Numbered from the stretch's first letter, positions 14,955 to 23,428 are shown. The stretch is DNA of 64,000 bases from VRUE01 sp963701265 (GCA_963701265.1 OY969581.1:2356001-2420000); one strand, 5' to 3'. The notes: generated from the letters alone by a model not told the origin. A program made the numbers and translations.

Positions 14955-15821
14955 GTGCCCGGCCCACTGCTCGCAGTAGACACACCCTCGATGCTCTTCC
15001 GTGCGTTTTACGCGCTGCCGGACTCGATCGTCGGCAGCGACGGCAAGCCGGTCAACGCCCTGCTCGGCACCGCCAACCTGGTCCTGCGCGAGATCGAGCT
15101 GCACCAGCCACGCGCCGTCGTCCTCTGCTTCGGGCCCGACGCAGCCTCCTACCGGACCGAGCTCTACCCCGCCTACCACGCCGAGCGTGAGGCGGCGATG
15201 CCCGATGACCTCTCGCCCCAGTTCGCCGCCGCCCGCGATTTCTTCGAGGCCTTCGGCTGGACCGTGGCGACCAGCGACGATCTCGAGGCCGACGACCTGC
15301 TCGGCACCTACGCCCGCCGCGAGGCCGAGGCCGGCGGCCGTGCGCTGCTGATGACCGGCGACCGCGACATGTACCAGTGCGCCGACGAGCGGGTCACGGT
15401 CCTCTACGTCAAGACCGGCGGCAAAGGCAAAGGGGCCGAAGCGGTCGGGCCGGCGGAGGTCGAGGAGCGCTACGGGATTCCGCCCGCCCTCGTCCCCGAC
15501 TTCATCGCTCTGCGCGGTGACCCCTCCGACGGCCTGCCAGGCGCCAAGGGGGTCGGCCCGAAGACCGCGGCCGAGCTGCTGCGCCGCCACGGTTCACTCG
15601 AGGGAGTGCTGGAGAACGCGATCCGCGAGCATCGCCCCGCTCTGCGCGCCTCGCTGATCGATTCAGCTGACGACCTGCGCGCCTTCAAGGACATCGCCAC
15701 CCTGCGCGACGCCGGCATCAAACCGCCGGGAGACCGGGAGACTGACTGGGCAGGCGCCGCCAAGGCCGCCCACGATCGCGGCATGAACCGGCTCGCCGAA
15801 AGGCTCCTGGCCGAAGCCTGA
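14955..15821 (+). CDS. 5'-3' exonuclease of the PolA N-terminal/FEN family
   Basis: A 288-residue stand-alone flap/5'-3' exonuclease, homologous to the N-terminal domain of DNA polymerase I but without the polymerase. Metal-binding acidic clusters are visible in AVDTPSMLFRAFYAL, SDDLEADDLLG and LLMTGDRDMYQC. The helix-three-turn-helix reads RGDPSDGLPGAKGVGPKTAAELL. It probably removes flaps or RNA primers. The GTG at 14955 is 6 nt after TAGGCT (14943-14948), a textbook leaderless start in this window. Confidence 0.94.
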   Translation: MPGPLLAVDTPSMLFRAFYALPDSIVGSDGKPVNALLGTANLVLREIELHQPRAVVLCFGPDAASYRTELYPAYHAEREAAMPDDLSPQFAAARDFFEAFGWTVATSDDLEADDLLGTYARREAEAGGRALLMTGDRDMYQCADERVTVLYVKTGGKGKGAEAVGPAEVEERYGIPPALVPDFIALRGDPSDGLPGAKGVGPKTAAELLRRHGSLEGVLENAIREHRPALRASLIDSADDLRAFKDIATLRDAGIKPPGDRETDWAGAAKAAHDRGMNRLAERLLAEA

Positions 15822-15851
15822 GCGCAGCTCCGTGGTACTACTTCGATCATC

Positions 15852-16649
15852 TTGATCGAAGCGAGCCCGGACAAGATCGTCGACCTCTCGGTCACCCTCT
15901 CCGAGCATCTGCCGGCGACCTGGCCCGAGCACATGCCTTTCGCCCACAAGAACTGGAGCTGGTTCGAGGAGGACGAACTGCCGACCGGGGCCTGCAGCTG
16001 CTCGCTCGGCCCCTACGTCACCCACTTTTTCATCCTCGACGAGCACGCCGGCACCCACGTCGACGCGCCCTCCCACTACATCCCGCCACCTGGCTCAGAC
16101 CTGCCCGACGAAGGTCCGTTGGGCAAGGCCAGCGCCGAGACGCTCGACCTCTCGAAGCTGATCGGCCCCGCCGCGGTCATCGACCTCCGCCACCTCGACG
16201 GCCAGGCCGAGCCGGGCGCCAGCCCGGCGATCACCGTTGCGCACCTCGAAGCCTGGGAGAGTGAGCACGGCCGCTTCCAGCCCGGCGAGATCGCGCTGCT
16301 TTTGACCGGTTGGTCCAAGCACTACGTAAAGGGCGAGGCCGGTCGCGCCTTCCTGCACGAGCCGGTGGTCCTGCAGTCGCGCCCTGCCTGGCCCGCCCCG
16401 GAGGCCGCCGCCGCGGTCTTCCTGCACGAGCGCGGCGTCGGCACGATCGGCATCGACGCACCCAGCATGGGCTCGGCCGAGGAGGGCAACGAAGTCCACC
16501 GGGCCGGCCTCAGTCGCGAAATGGCCTTCGTCGAGGGCCTGACCAACCTCGAGCGCCTGCCCGCCCGCGGCGCCTCCTTCGTCTTCCTCCCGCTCAAGAT
16601 CGCCACCGCCAGCGGCGCCCCCGGCCGCGCGATCGCCGTGCTGCCCTAA
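15852..16649 (+). CDS. Cyclase family metal-dependent hydrolase (kynurenine formamidase-like)
   Basis: A 265-residue protein with the cyclase-family metal motif HAGTHVDAPSHY (H-x-G-T-H-x-D-x-P-x-H) and the later ERGVGTIGIDAPS segment. Members hydrolyse formyl-kynurenine, isatin or cyclic amides using Mn or Zn. Its exact substrate cannot be assigned. The start is TTG at 15852, giving IEASPDKIVDLSVTLSEH; no clear SD precedes it. It begins 31 bp after the exonuclease gene. Its stop overlaps the stop of the convergent flavoprotein gene by 3 nt. Confidence 0.88.
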   Translation: MIEASPDKIVDLSVTLSEHLPATWPEHMPFAHKNWSWFEEDELPTGACSCSLGPYVTHFFILDEHAGTHVDAPSHYIPPPGSDLPDEGPLGKASAETLDLSKLIGPAAVIDLRHLDGQAEPGASPAITVAHLEAWESEHGRFQPGEIALLLTGWSKHYVKGEAGRAFLHEPVVLQSRPAWPAPEAAAAVFLHERGVGTIGIDAPSMGSAEEGNEVHRAGLSREMAFVEGLTNLERLPARGASFVFLPLKIATASGAPGRAIAVLP

Positions 16650-17398
16650 GCGCGGTGCTCGGGATTCGGGAAGTCGGTGCGGCAGCCGGCGTCCCAGGCG
16701 GTGCGCTGGTTGCCGTGGGCGGGGATGCCGCCGGCGTCCTTGAGCAGGCGCGCCAGGTGCAGCATGTTCCAGGCGGCAAAGGTGGTGTTGCGGTTGGTGA
16801 AGTCGTTCTCCGGCCCGCCCGAGCCCTCGTCGAGGTATGACGGGCCCGGGCCCGCCTCACCGATCCAACCCGCGTCGGCCTGCGGCGGGATCGTGTAGCC
16901 GAGGTGCTGCAGCGAGTAGAGCGTGTTCATCGCGCAGTGCTTGACCCCGTCCTCGTTGCCGGTCACCAGGCAGCCGCCGACGCGGCCGTAGTAGGCGTAC
17001 TGGCCGGCGTCGTTGAGCAGGTGTGAGTTGCCGTAGAGCCGCTCGACGATCTGGGTTGCGACCGAGGACTTCTCCCCCAGCCAGATCGACATGCCGAGCA
17101 CGAGCATGTCGGCGGCCATCACCTGCTCGAAGATTGCCGGCCACTCGTCGCGCTCCCAACCGTGTTCGGTCATGTCGGGCCAGACGCCGGTGGCGATCTC
17201 GCGATCGACGGCGCGGATGCACTCGACCGCCACCCCGTTGCGGCGCATGATCTCCATCGAGATGTCGATCAGGCCCTGCGTATTGGAAACCTCGGGACTG
17301 CGCTTCAGCGTGCAGTTGATGAAGAGGGCGCGCAAGTCCGAGTAGTCGGTCTCACTGCTCTCGCACAGCTTCGCCTGCACCTCGGTCAACTCGGTCAT
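16646..17398 (-). CDS. Flavodoxin-like NAD(P)H oxidoreductase
   Basis: A 250-residue flavodoxin-fold protein. It has ALFINCTLKRSP at the first strand/phosphate loop and LVLGMSIWLGEKSS and YYGRVGGCLVTGNEDG at the FMN-binding loops, as in the NADPH-dependent FMN reductase family. The C-terminal 70 residues, with PENDFTNRNTTFAAWNMLHLAR, are a subfamily extension. An SD (AAGGAG) lies about 4 nt before the ATG. It lies 50 bp downstream of the flavin monooxygenase gene on the same strand and could supply reduced flavin, although BVMOs normally reduce their own FAD. Confidence 0.88.
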   Translation of the reverse strand: MTELTEVQAKLCESSETDYSDLRALFINCTLKRSPEVSNTQGLIDISMEIMRRNGVAVECIRAVDREIATGVWPDMTEHGWERDEWPAIFEQVMAADMLVLGMSIWLGEKSSVATQIVERLYGNSHLLNDAGQYAYYGRVGGCLVTGNEDGVKHCAMNTLYSLQHLGYTIPPQADAGWIGEAGPGPSYLDEGSGGPENDFTNRNTTFAAWNMLHLARLLKDAGGIPAHGNQRTAWDAGCRTDFPNPEHRA

Positions 17399-17448
17399 CG
17401 CTCTCCTTCGCCCGTGGGTTTCGCGGGCAGTCTATGAGCGGGGCGGCG

Positions 17449-18963
17449 TCAGGCGGAGGCGAGGCTGGGCTCGCTCTTGGAGCCGCGCGGTGCGGGGTTC
17501 GAGAAGCGCATCGCGCCGTCGTCGATCGGGCCGCGGCGGATCGTCCTGATGTCGAGGACGTAGTTCTGGCGCAGCTTCCAGGGCTCCTTCGAGCCCTGTT
17601 TGGGGAACTTGTCGAGCGAGCGCAGGACGTAACCGGAGGTGAAGTCGAGCAGCGGCAGCTCCTCGACGCTGGGGTCGGCGAGCTCGGGCACGCTTTTGCG
17701 GTAGCCGTGCGAATCCATGTGGGCGAGCACCCGGCAGACGTATTCGGAGGTGAGGTCGGCCTTCAGGGTCCAGGAGGCGTTGGTGTAGCCGACGGTGAAG
17801 GCGCAGTTGGGCACCCCGCTCAGCATCATCCCCTTGTAAGCCATCTTCTCCGAGACGTCGACCGCCTCGCCATCGACGACCAACTCCATGCCGCCGAGGA
17901 AGAGTAGGTTGAGGCCGGTCGCGGTGACGATCACGTCGGCCTCCAACTGCTCGCCGGAGTCGAGCTTGATCCCGCCCTCGGTGAAGCGCTCGATCGTGTC
18001 GGTGACGACCGTGGCGTCGCCGTTGCGGATCGCTTTGAAGAGGTCGCCGTTGGGCACCAGGCACATCCGCTGGTCCCAGGGGTTGTACTTCGGCCTGAAG
18101 TGCTTGTCGACGTCGTAGCCCGGCGGCAGCGAGCGTTGGACACCGGCGCGGATCAGCTTTTTAACCGCCTTCGGGCGGCGGCGGCTGAGCTGGTAGAAGA
18201 GCGACTGCAGCGCCACGTTCTTCCAGCGCACGACCGTGTAGACGGCCTTGTCGGGGAGGAAGCGGCGCAGCCCACTGGCGATCGGGTCCTCGGCCGGCAT
18301 CGAGGCGATGTAGGTCGGCGAGCGCTGCAGCATCGTCACCTGCGCGGCCTTCTCGGCCATCGCCGGGACCAGCGTCACCGCGGTGGCGCCGCTGCCGATG
18401 ACGACGACGCGCTTGCCGGCGTAGTCGAGGTCCTCCGGCCAGTGCTGGGGGTGGACGACCTCGCCGCTGAAGTCCTCCGCCCCGGGAAACTCGGGAGTGA
18501 AGCCTTCGTCGTAGCGGTAGTAACCGCTGCAGACCCAGAAGTAGTTGCAGGTCAGGCGCGCGGTCTCGCCGCTGTCGACCCGTTCGGCCTCGACCGTCCA
18601 GAGCGCCTCCTCGCTCGACCACTCGGCCCGCACCACGCGGTGCTGGAAGCGGATCTTGGTGTCGATCCGGCCGTCGCGGGCGGTCTCCCGCACGTAGTCG
18701 AGGATCGACTCGCCGTCGCTGATCGACTTTGCCGCCGTCCAGGGCTTGAAGCGGTAGCCGAGGGTGTGCATGTCCGAGTCGGAGCGGATGCCGGGATAGC
18801 GGAAGAGATCCCAGGTCCCACCTAGTTCCTCGCGCGCCTCGAGGATCGCGTAGCTGCGCCCGGGGAAGGCCCCCTGGAGGTGATGCGCCGCGCCGATGCC
18901 GGAGAGTCCGGCGCCGACGATCAGCACATCGAGGTGCTCGATGGGTTCCCCGTTCGCAGTCAA
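17449..18963 (-). CDS. Flavin-binding Baeyer-Villiger monooxygenase (EthA-like)
   Basis: A 504-residue class B flavoprotein monooxygenase that inserts oxygen next to a ketone or oxidises sulfur. It has the FAD motif GAGLSGIGAAHHL, the BVMO fingerprint FSGEVVHPQHWP, and the NADPH motif VIGSGATAVTLVP. The segment FRYPGIRSDSDMHTLGYRFKPW is typical of the EthA branch. The TTG start at 18963 gives a normal N-terminus (TANGEPIEHLDVLIVGAG). It is followed by the flavodoxin-like gene. A role in degrading a ketone, lipid or xenobiotic is inferred. Confidence 0.94.
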   Translation of the reverse strand: MTANGEPIEHLDVLIVGAGLSGIGAAHHLQGAFPGRSYAILEAREELGGTWDLFRYPGIRSDSDMHTLGYRFKPWTAAKSISDGESILDYVRETARDGRIDTKIRFQHRVVRAEWSSEEALWTVEAERVDSGETARLTCNYFWVCSGYYRYDEGFTPEFPGAEDFSGEVVHPQHWPEDLDYAGKRVVVIGSGATAVTLVPAMAEKAAQVTMLQRSPTYIASMPAEDPIASGLRRFLPDKAVYTVVRWKNVALQSLFYQLSRRRPKAVKKLIRAGVQRSLPPGYDVDKHFRPKYNPWDQRMCLVPNGDLFKAIRNGDATVVTDTIERFTEGGIKLDSGEQLEADVIVTATGLNLLFLGGMELVVDGEAVDVSEKMAYKGMMLSGVPNCAFTVGYTNASWTLKADLTSEYVCRVLAHMDSHGYRKSVPELADPSVEELPLLDFTSGYVLRSLDKFPKQGSKEPWKLRQNYVLDIRTIRRGPIDDGAMRFSNPAPRGSKSEPSLASA

Positions 18964-19063
18964 GCCAGCGGCATTCTCTCATGCTGGCTGGTCAGCCAAG
19001 CGACGTGTGCGGATCTCACACAGCGGCGTACCAAAGAAGGCAACCTCGACTACGCTGCGCGCG

Positions 19064-19993
19064 ATGAATGTCTTGATCGCCGCCGACATGGAGGGCATCA
19101 CCGGAATCGACGACTACGGCGACTGCCTGCCCTCGCACCCGGCGGCCTACGCCCGCGGTCGGCGGCTGATGACCGACGAGGTGCTGGTCGCGATCGAGGC
19201 GCTGCGCGACGCGGGCGCCGAGCGGATCTCGGTCGGCGACTGGCACATGGTCGGCACCAACATCGAACGCGACCGCATGCCGGCAGGCGTCGAGGTGCGA
19301 CCGATCGCCGACCTTGCCTTGAACGAGACCGAGCCGTCGATGGCCAAGGCCCACGGCGGCCCACTCGACGGCGTGGTCATGCTCGGCCATCACGCCAGCA
19401 CCAAGAACCCGCGCGCCTTCTGCTCGCACACTTTCATCTGGGAGATGGAGGTCTCGCTCGACGGCGTCCCGCTCAGCGAGGCCCGGGTCTACGCCCAGGC
19501 GCTGTCCGCTGAGGGCGTGCCGGTCTTGGTCGCCAGCGGCGATCGCTGGATGCTCGAGGAGTTCGACCAGGGCGAGATCGGCGGCGCCGGCCTGGTCGAG
19601 ACCAAGGTCGGAGAAAGCCGGGCGCGGGCTCAGTCCCACGACCTCGCCGACACCCACGCCGCGCTGGCCGAGGCGATCGGCGCCGCCTGCGCGGCGCCCC
19701 CGCAGCCGCCGCCAGCCCGCGCCTACCCCGCCGAGCTGCGGATCGCGGTCGAGGGCGAGGAGATCGCGCGAACGAGCGTCGCCGATCCCGCCGACCTGCT
19801 CACCGCGATCGCCGAGGTCTTCAGGACCAGCCAGGTCTCACGCGAGTACCGGCAGCTGGCGAAGCTGCTGCCGGCGGGACATGACTCGCGCCTACGCGCC
19901 GCTCAGCGACGCGCAGGCAGCCTGCTCGCTACACCGGTGATGCGCTCGAAGGAGCGTCACTGGCTGGCTCGCTCCCCGGTCCAAGCAAGTTGA
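19064..19993 (+). CDS. M55 family D-aminopeptidase (DppA-like)
   Basis: A 309-residue zinc peptidase that releases N-terminal D-amino acids from peptides, probably from cell wall turnover. The N-terminal DMEGITG gives the D8/E10 metal ligands; later GDWHM and GHHAS supply His ligands, and HTFIWEM contains the candidate catalytic His. The ATG at 19064 is chosen because TACGCT (19051-19056) lies 7 nt upstream; longer starts upstream look non-coding. Its 3' end overlaps the convergent membrane-protein gene by 65 bp, one of the longer overlaps in the window. Confidence 0.93.
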   Translation: MNVLIAADMEGITGIDDYGDCLPSHPAAYARGRRLMTDEVLVAIEALRDAGAERISVGDWHMVGTNIERDRMPAGVEVRPIADLALNETEPSMAKAHGGPLDGVVMLGHHASTKNPRAFCSHTFIWEMEVSLDGVPLSEARVYAQALSAEGVPVLVASGDRWMLEEFDQGEIGGAGLVETKVGESRARAQSHDLADTHAALAEAIGAACAAPPQPPPARAYPAELRIAVEGEEIARTSVADPADLLTAIAEVFRTSQVSREYRQLAKLLPAGHDSRLRAAQRRAGSLLATPVMRSKERHWLARSPVQAS

Positions 19994-20636
19994 AGTAGAT
20001 CGTTGAGGCGGCGAGGGCCGCGATCGGCGCGGTAAGGGTCGAGGCGATCACGTTGACCAGCACCCGCATGCCGAAGCTGTCGGAGATGCCGGCACCGATC
20101 GCGCCGAGGATCCCGCTGGCGATCGCCGTGATCAGGAAGACGACGAAGATCACGCCGAAGACCGGCCAGCCGTTGCCCTTGACCAGTGCGCGCGAACGGC
20201 CGAAGGCATCGATCACGCCGCTGCGCTCGACCACGATCACCGGCGCGATCACCGACCAGATCGTCAACAGGATCAGGCCGGGGATGATGAAGAGCAGGAA
20301 GCCGATGCCGATCCCGAGGCCGGCGAGGATGCCGGCGCCGATCAGCGGCAGGACCACGGGCCAGGTCGCCTCGATCAGTTCGCCAACCGAGGAGTCGCGG
20401 CGGCCGTCCTGGACGTCGCGCACCAGCCCCACGACCATGCCTTGGTAGAGCGTCGCGGCGACGACGCTTACCGCGAGCCCCAGCGGCAGCAGGATCAGGC
20501 TGCCGGCGATGATGCCGTTGATCACCGCGACGAGCAGGAAGAGCCCAAAGGCGACGGGCAGCAGGACACCTGCCTGGTCGCCATAGGTGGAGAAGATCTG
20601 ACTGAGGGTGCCGCCTACGTCGAGCTTTCTTTTCAT
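19929..20636 (-). CDS. Polytopic membrane protein, function unknown
   Basis: A 235-residue protein with about six hydrophobic segments (for example LLPVAFGLFLLVAVINGIIAG, and LIGAGILAGLGIGIGFLLF). The pattern MKRKLDVGGTLSQIFSTYGDQAGVLLPVA followed by a cytoplasmic loop with DVQDGRRDSSVGELIEATWPVV resembles proteins annotated as glycerophosphodiester phosphodiesterase membrane domain-like, but no catalytic residues are seen. The ATG at 20636 is preferred to an upstream in-frame start because it begins a natural basic N-terminus. It follows the PPOX gene by 23 bp and may be in its operon. Confidence 0.8.
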   Translation of the reverse strand: MKRKLDVGGTLSQIFSTYGDQAGVLLPVAFGLFLLVAVINGIIAGSLILLPLGLAVSVVAATLYQGMVVGLVRDVQDGRRDSSVGELIEATWPVVLPLIGAGILAGLGIGIGFLLFIIPGLILLTIWSVIAPVIVVERSGVIDAFGRSRALVKGNGWPVFGVIFVVFLITAIASGILGAIGAGISDSFGMRVLVNVIASTLTAPIAALAASTIYFNLLGPGSEPASDAPSSASPV

Positions 20637-20659
20637 GCCCGCTGTTTCGACCCCGCCGC

Positions 20660-21310
20660 CTACGACCCTCCCCATGCGGCCAGCATCTCACTGAGGTAAG
20701 CCGGGGGCTCGATGCCCGCCGCGAGCAGCGGGTCGGGCTCGGGCTCGCTCGCGACCGTGCGCAGGCCGACCACCCCGGCCCAGACCGGCAGCTCGAGGTC
20801 CAGGGCATCGTCGATCGGCGGCCCTGTGCGGACCTTGGCCGAGGCCTCCTCGAGCGGAATCCGCAGCAGCGCCGTCGCCCGCAGCTCCTTCTCGGTCGGC
20901 ACGCGGGCATCGCCCCAGCGCCCCGGGACCAGCTTCTCGACCAGCCCCTCGAGCGCGGTCAGCTTCTCGCCTTCGTCCTCGATCCACTCCCCCGCACCGA
21001 AGAGCATCGCCGAGCGGTAGTTGGCCGAGTGGTGCATCACCGAACGGGCCAGCACCAGGCCATCGACCAGGGTCGCGGTCAGGCAGACCTCTGCCCCCTT
21101 CGACTCGCGCAGGGCGCGGCTCGCGGCCGAGCCGTGCAGGTAGAGGTAGGACCCGACCCGCACGTGCAGGGTCGGGATCACCACCGGCAGCCCATCGTCG
21201 ATGACGCCGAGGTGGGAGACCAGCGCCTGGTCGAAGATTGCCTCGACCACGGCTCGCTCGTGCGAGCCCCTGCTCGCCTTGCGGCGCAGCTTCGTCCGCG
21301 CCGTCCTCAT
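20660..21310 (-). CDS. Pyridoxamine 5'-phosphate oxidase family (FMN split-barrel) protein
   Basis: A 216-residue split-barrel flavoprotein. It shows LVSHLGVIDDGLPVVIPTLHVRVGSYLYLHGS and MHHSANYRSAMLFG, typical of the PPOX-class proteins that resemble NimA and are often annotated as pyridoxamine 5'-phosphate oxidase-related. It lies divergent from a MocR-type regulator, with a 28-bp gap. MocR proteins commonly regulate vitamin B6 or amine metabolism, so the pair suggests control by PLP or an amine. The ATG at 21310 is 5 nt after TACTGT (21316-21321), again consistent with a leaderless message. Confidence 0.85.
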   Translation of the reverse strand: MRTARTKLRRKASRGSHERAVVEAIFDQALVSHLGVIDDGLPVVIPTLHVRVGSYLYLHGSAASRALRESKGAEVCLTATLVDGLVLARSVMHHSANYRSAMLFGAGEWIEDEGEKLTALEGLVEKLVPGRWGDARVPTEKELRATALLRIPLEEASAKVRTGPPIDDALDLELPVWAGVVGLRTVASEPEPDPLLAAGIEPPAYLSEMLAAWGGS

Positions 21311-21338
21311 CTGTTACAGTACAGTTGGATCATCTGAT
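21307..21338. promoter_or_regulatory. Divergent promoter/operator of the PPOX-MocR pair
   Basis: The 28-bp gap contains TACAGTACAGT, a direct repeat that supplies a TACTGT -10 box to the minus-strand gene and a TACAGT box to the plus-strand gene. TCATCTG occurs at 21307-21313 and again at 21330-21336, 23 bp apart, flanking the boxes. Repeats like these are typical of MocR operators, which are often direct repeats. Confidence 0.5.
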
Positions 21339-22658
21339 ATGGCACAGTATCGAATCTCAGGCAGGAGTGCGGGCGAGATCGCGGCCGCGATCGAGCGTGC
21401 GATCGAGCGGGGTGCACTCGCCCCCGGTGAGACCCTGCCCGCCGTCCGGGCCCTGGCCGGTGAGCTCGGCGTCAGCCCGACCACCGTCTCGGCCGCACTC
21501 GCCGACCTGCGCTCGCGCGGACTCGTGGTCAGCCACGAGCGCAGCCGCTCGCAGGTCAGCTGGCGCCCTCCGGTCGGCGGTGCCCTGCAGCGGCCGACGA
21601 TTCCCCCCGGCGCTCGCGACCTCGCCAGCGGCAATCCGGACCCCACCCTGCTCCCCGACCCAACCCCGTTCCTGCGGCGCCTCGACCGGCCCACGCAGCT
21701 CTACGGCGGCGAGCCGGCCGTGCCCGAGCTGCTTGGGCTGGCTAAGGACGAGTTCGCCGCGGCGGGGATCGAGAGTGACGCGATCGCGGTCACCAGCGGC
21801 GCCCTCGACGGGATCGAGCGGGCGCTGGGGGCGCAGCTGAAGCCGGGGGATTTGGTCGCGGTAGAAGACCCGGGCTTCGCCGGCCTCTTCGATCTCCTGC
21901 GGGCGCTTGGCCTGGCCCTGCGACCGGTCCCTATCGATGGCAAGGGCATGCTGCCCGGCGAGCTCGCCGCGGCGCTCGCGGAGGGTGCGGCAGCAGTCGT
22001 GCTCAACCCGCGCGGCCAGAACCCCACCGGCGCCTCACTGGACCGCGTGAGGGCGAGCGAGCTGCGCGCGGTGCTGGATCGGGCGCCGGCGGCGATGGTG
22101 GTCGAGGACGATCACCTCGGCCCGATCGCTGGAGTTCCCCGCGTCTCGCTGACCGCCGGCCGCGAGCGCTGGGCCGCCGCATTCTCGCTGGCGAAGTCGC
22201 TTGGTCCCGATCTGCGCTTGGCGCTGCTGGCCGGCGATGCGCAGACGATCAGCCGCGTGCGCGGGCGCCAGAGCGTCGGGCCGCAGTGGGTCAGCCACCT
22301 GCTGCAGCACCTGGTGGCGTCGATGTGGGTCGACGAAGGGGTCGGCGCAGAACTCGAGCGCGCGGCGGCGACCTACCGCGAGCGCCGCGAGCGACTCCTG
22401 ACGGCGCTGGCCGAGCGCGGGATCGAGGTCTCCTCGAGCGCCGGGATCGCCACCTGGATTCCGGTGCCCGAGGAAGCGCCGGTCGTCCAGGCCCTGCTCG
22501 CCGCGGGCTGGGCCGTGATGCCCGGGGCCCCCTTTCGGTTGCAGAGCGCCCGCGCGATCCGGGTGACGACGAGCACCCTTGCCGGGGACGAGGCGGACGA
22601 GCTCGCCGAGGCAATCCGGGTGGCGCTGCAACCCAGCGGCGCCACCCGCACCGCCTGA
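21339..22658 (+). CDS. MocR-type regulator (GntR winged helix fused to aminotransferase domain)
   Basis: A 439-residue transcription factor. The N-terminal GntR winged helix spans about residues 10-75 (AIERGALAPGETLPAVRALAGELGVSPTTVSAALADLRSRGLV). The rest is a fold type I aminotransferase domain that binds PLP as an effector; the Schiff-base Lys lies in FSLAKSLGPDLRLAL and the cofactor-binding NPRGQNPTG is present. The family regulates PLP synthesis, GABA or amine genes. It is divergent from a PPOX-family gene, its likely target. The ATG at 21339 is set by the winged-helix boundary. Confidence 0.93.
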   Translation: MAQYRISGRSAGEIAAAIERAIERGALAPGETLPAVRALAGELGVSPTTVSAALADLRSRGLVVSHERSRSQVSWRPPVGGALQRPTIPPGARDLASGNPDPTLLPDPTPFLRRLDRPTQLYGGEPAVPELLGLAKDEFAAAGIESDAIAVTSGALDGIERALGAQLKPGDLVAVEDPGFAGLFDLLRALGLALRPVPIDGKGMLPGELAAALAEGAAAVVLNPRGQNPTGASLDRVRASELRAVLDRAPAAMVVEDDHLGPIAGVPRVSLTAGRERWAAAFSLAKSLGPDLRLALLAGDAQTISRVRGRQSVGPQWVSHLLQHLVASMWVDEGVGAELERAAATYRERRERLLTALAERGIEVSSSAGIATWIPVPEEAPVVQALLAAGWAVMPGAPFRLQSARAIRVTTSTLAGDEADELAEAIRVALQPSGATRTA

Positions 22659-22664
22659 AGCCGG

Positions 22665-23033
22665 CTACTCGGAGTCGGGGTAGGGCGCGTAGCGGTTGTG
22701 CAGCATCAGGTCGTTGCCGTCGGGGTCGGTGAAGAGGGCCATGTGGCAGACGCCGGTGTCGAAGGTGTCGCCGTTGAACTCGACCCCCTTCGCCTCGAGC
22801 TCCGCCCGCGCCGCGGCGACGTCATCGACGTGCAGCGCCGGGTGCGCGTTTTTCTGCGGCGCGAACTCCATCCCCATCTGTGCCGGTTCCCAGATGCCGA
22901 AGCAGGTGTCCCCCACCCAGAACTCGTACTTGCCCTTCTCGTCCGCTCGCAGGCCGAGCGTCTCGACGTAGAAGCGCCGTGAGCGCTCGGCATCGGTGGA
23001 CGGAATGCCAATGAAGTCGGTCTTGGTGATCAC
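22665..23033 (-). CDS. VOC family protein (glyoxalase/bleomycin-resistance-like)
   Basis: A 122-residue single VOC protein: TKTDFIGIPSTDAERSRRFYVETLGL at the start and ALFTDPDGNDLMLHNRYAPYP at the end, with metal-type Glu and His positions partly conserved. The GTG at 23033 is chosen because a full AGGAGGA lies 3 nt upstream. The gene is preceded by a long non-coding leader containing a UUCG hairpin and a 14-codon ORF, so its expression may be attenuated. Substrate unknown. It is convergent with the MocR gene (6-bp gap). Confidence 0.85.
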   Translation of the reverse strand: MITKTDFIGIPSTDAERSRRFYVETLGLRADEKGKYEFWVGDTCFGIWEPAQMGMEFAPQKNAHPALHVDDVAAARAELEAKGVEFNGDTFDTGVCHMALFTDPDGNDLMLHNRYAPYPDSE

Positions 23034-23070
23034 GGTTCCTCCTCGGTCGATTTTCTTGACCCCGAAAACA

Positions 23071-23096
23071 CCAGGGCCGCCCGAAGGCGGCCCTGG
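23071..23096 (-). terminator. 11-bp hairpin with UUCG tetraloop in the VOC leader
   Basis: Arms 23071-23081 and 23086-23096 are perfectly complementary. On the minus strand the loop is TTCG closed by a C-G pair, the very stable cUUCGg tetraloop, and it is followed by TGTTTTCGGGG. It lies 38 bp before the VOC GTG, so it could be an attenuator. On the plus strand there is no T-run. Confidence 0.55.
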
Positions 23097-23208
23097 CCAG
23101 GTGCTTGGAACGAACATGGAAACTGCGACCGGGTGGGACAACGCCCGGCATTCCCTGCTCGCCGGTGCCCGGGGTGGATTCCACCGGGCGCCCAAACCAG
23201 TGCGGCGC

Positions 23209-23253
23209 CTAGCGGCCCTGCACCTCCAGAGTCCCATTAAGCATGTGAATCAA
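23209..23253 (-). CDS. Candidate 14-codon ORF with extended Shine-Dalgarno (leader peptide?)
   Basis: TTG at 23253 opens a 14-residue ORF, MIHMLNGTLEVQGR, ending at TAG 23209; an internal ATG at 23244 gives 11 residues. Directly upstream AGAAAGGAGGTGGTCC (minus strand, 23258-23273) differs by one base from the full complement of the 3' end of bacterial 16S rRNA, far beyond the usual 4-6 matches seen in this window. The AGGAGG core is 10 nt before the TTG. The ORF lies about 175 nt upstream of the VOC gene in the same direction, with stem-loops between. It could be a regulatory leader peptide or an independent small protein. Function is unknown. Confidence 0.45.
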   Translation of the reverse strand: MIHMLNGTLEVQGR

Positions 23254-23310
23254 GTTAGGACCACCTCCTTTCTCTGGTCCGACGATTGAAGCAGACGGCG
23301 CCGCCGGTGC

Positions 23311-23348
23311 CCAGGCCATCCGCCTCATGGTCCTGGTAGCCTTTTTTT
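23311..23348 (+). terminator. Plus-strand intrinsic terminator in the non-coding stretch
   Basis: CCAGGCCAT (23311-23319) pairs with ATGGTCCTGG (23327-23336) with one bulged base, followed by TAGCC and a run of seven T (23342-23348). There is no plus-strand gene directly upstream other than the MocR gene, which ends at 22658, so it may end a transcript antisense to the short ORF and VOC gene. Confidence 0.65.
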
Positions 23349-23428
23349 GGTCTGAACTACCTACTAGTCTAGATTTTGGCTCTATAGCTACTGAAAGTGT
23401 TCTATCTCTATCCCTAGAATGAACATCA

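Noticed and set aside
23258..23273. Fragment of 16S rRNA 3' end on the plus strand
   Set aside because: Only about 16 nt resemble the 16S tail and no other rRNA sequence flanks it; better explained as an extended SD on the minus strand.
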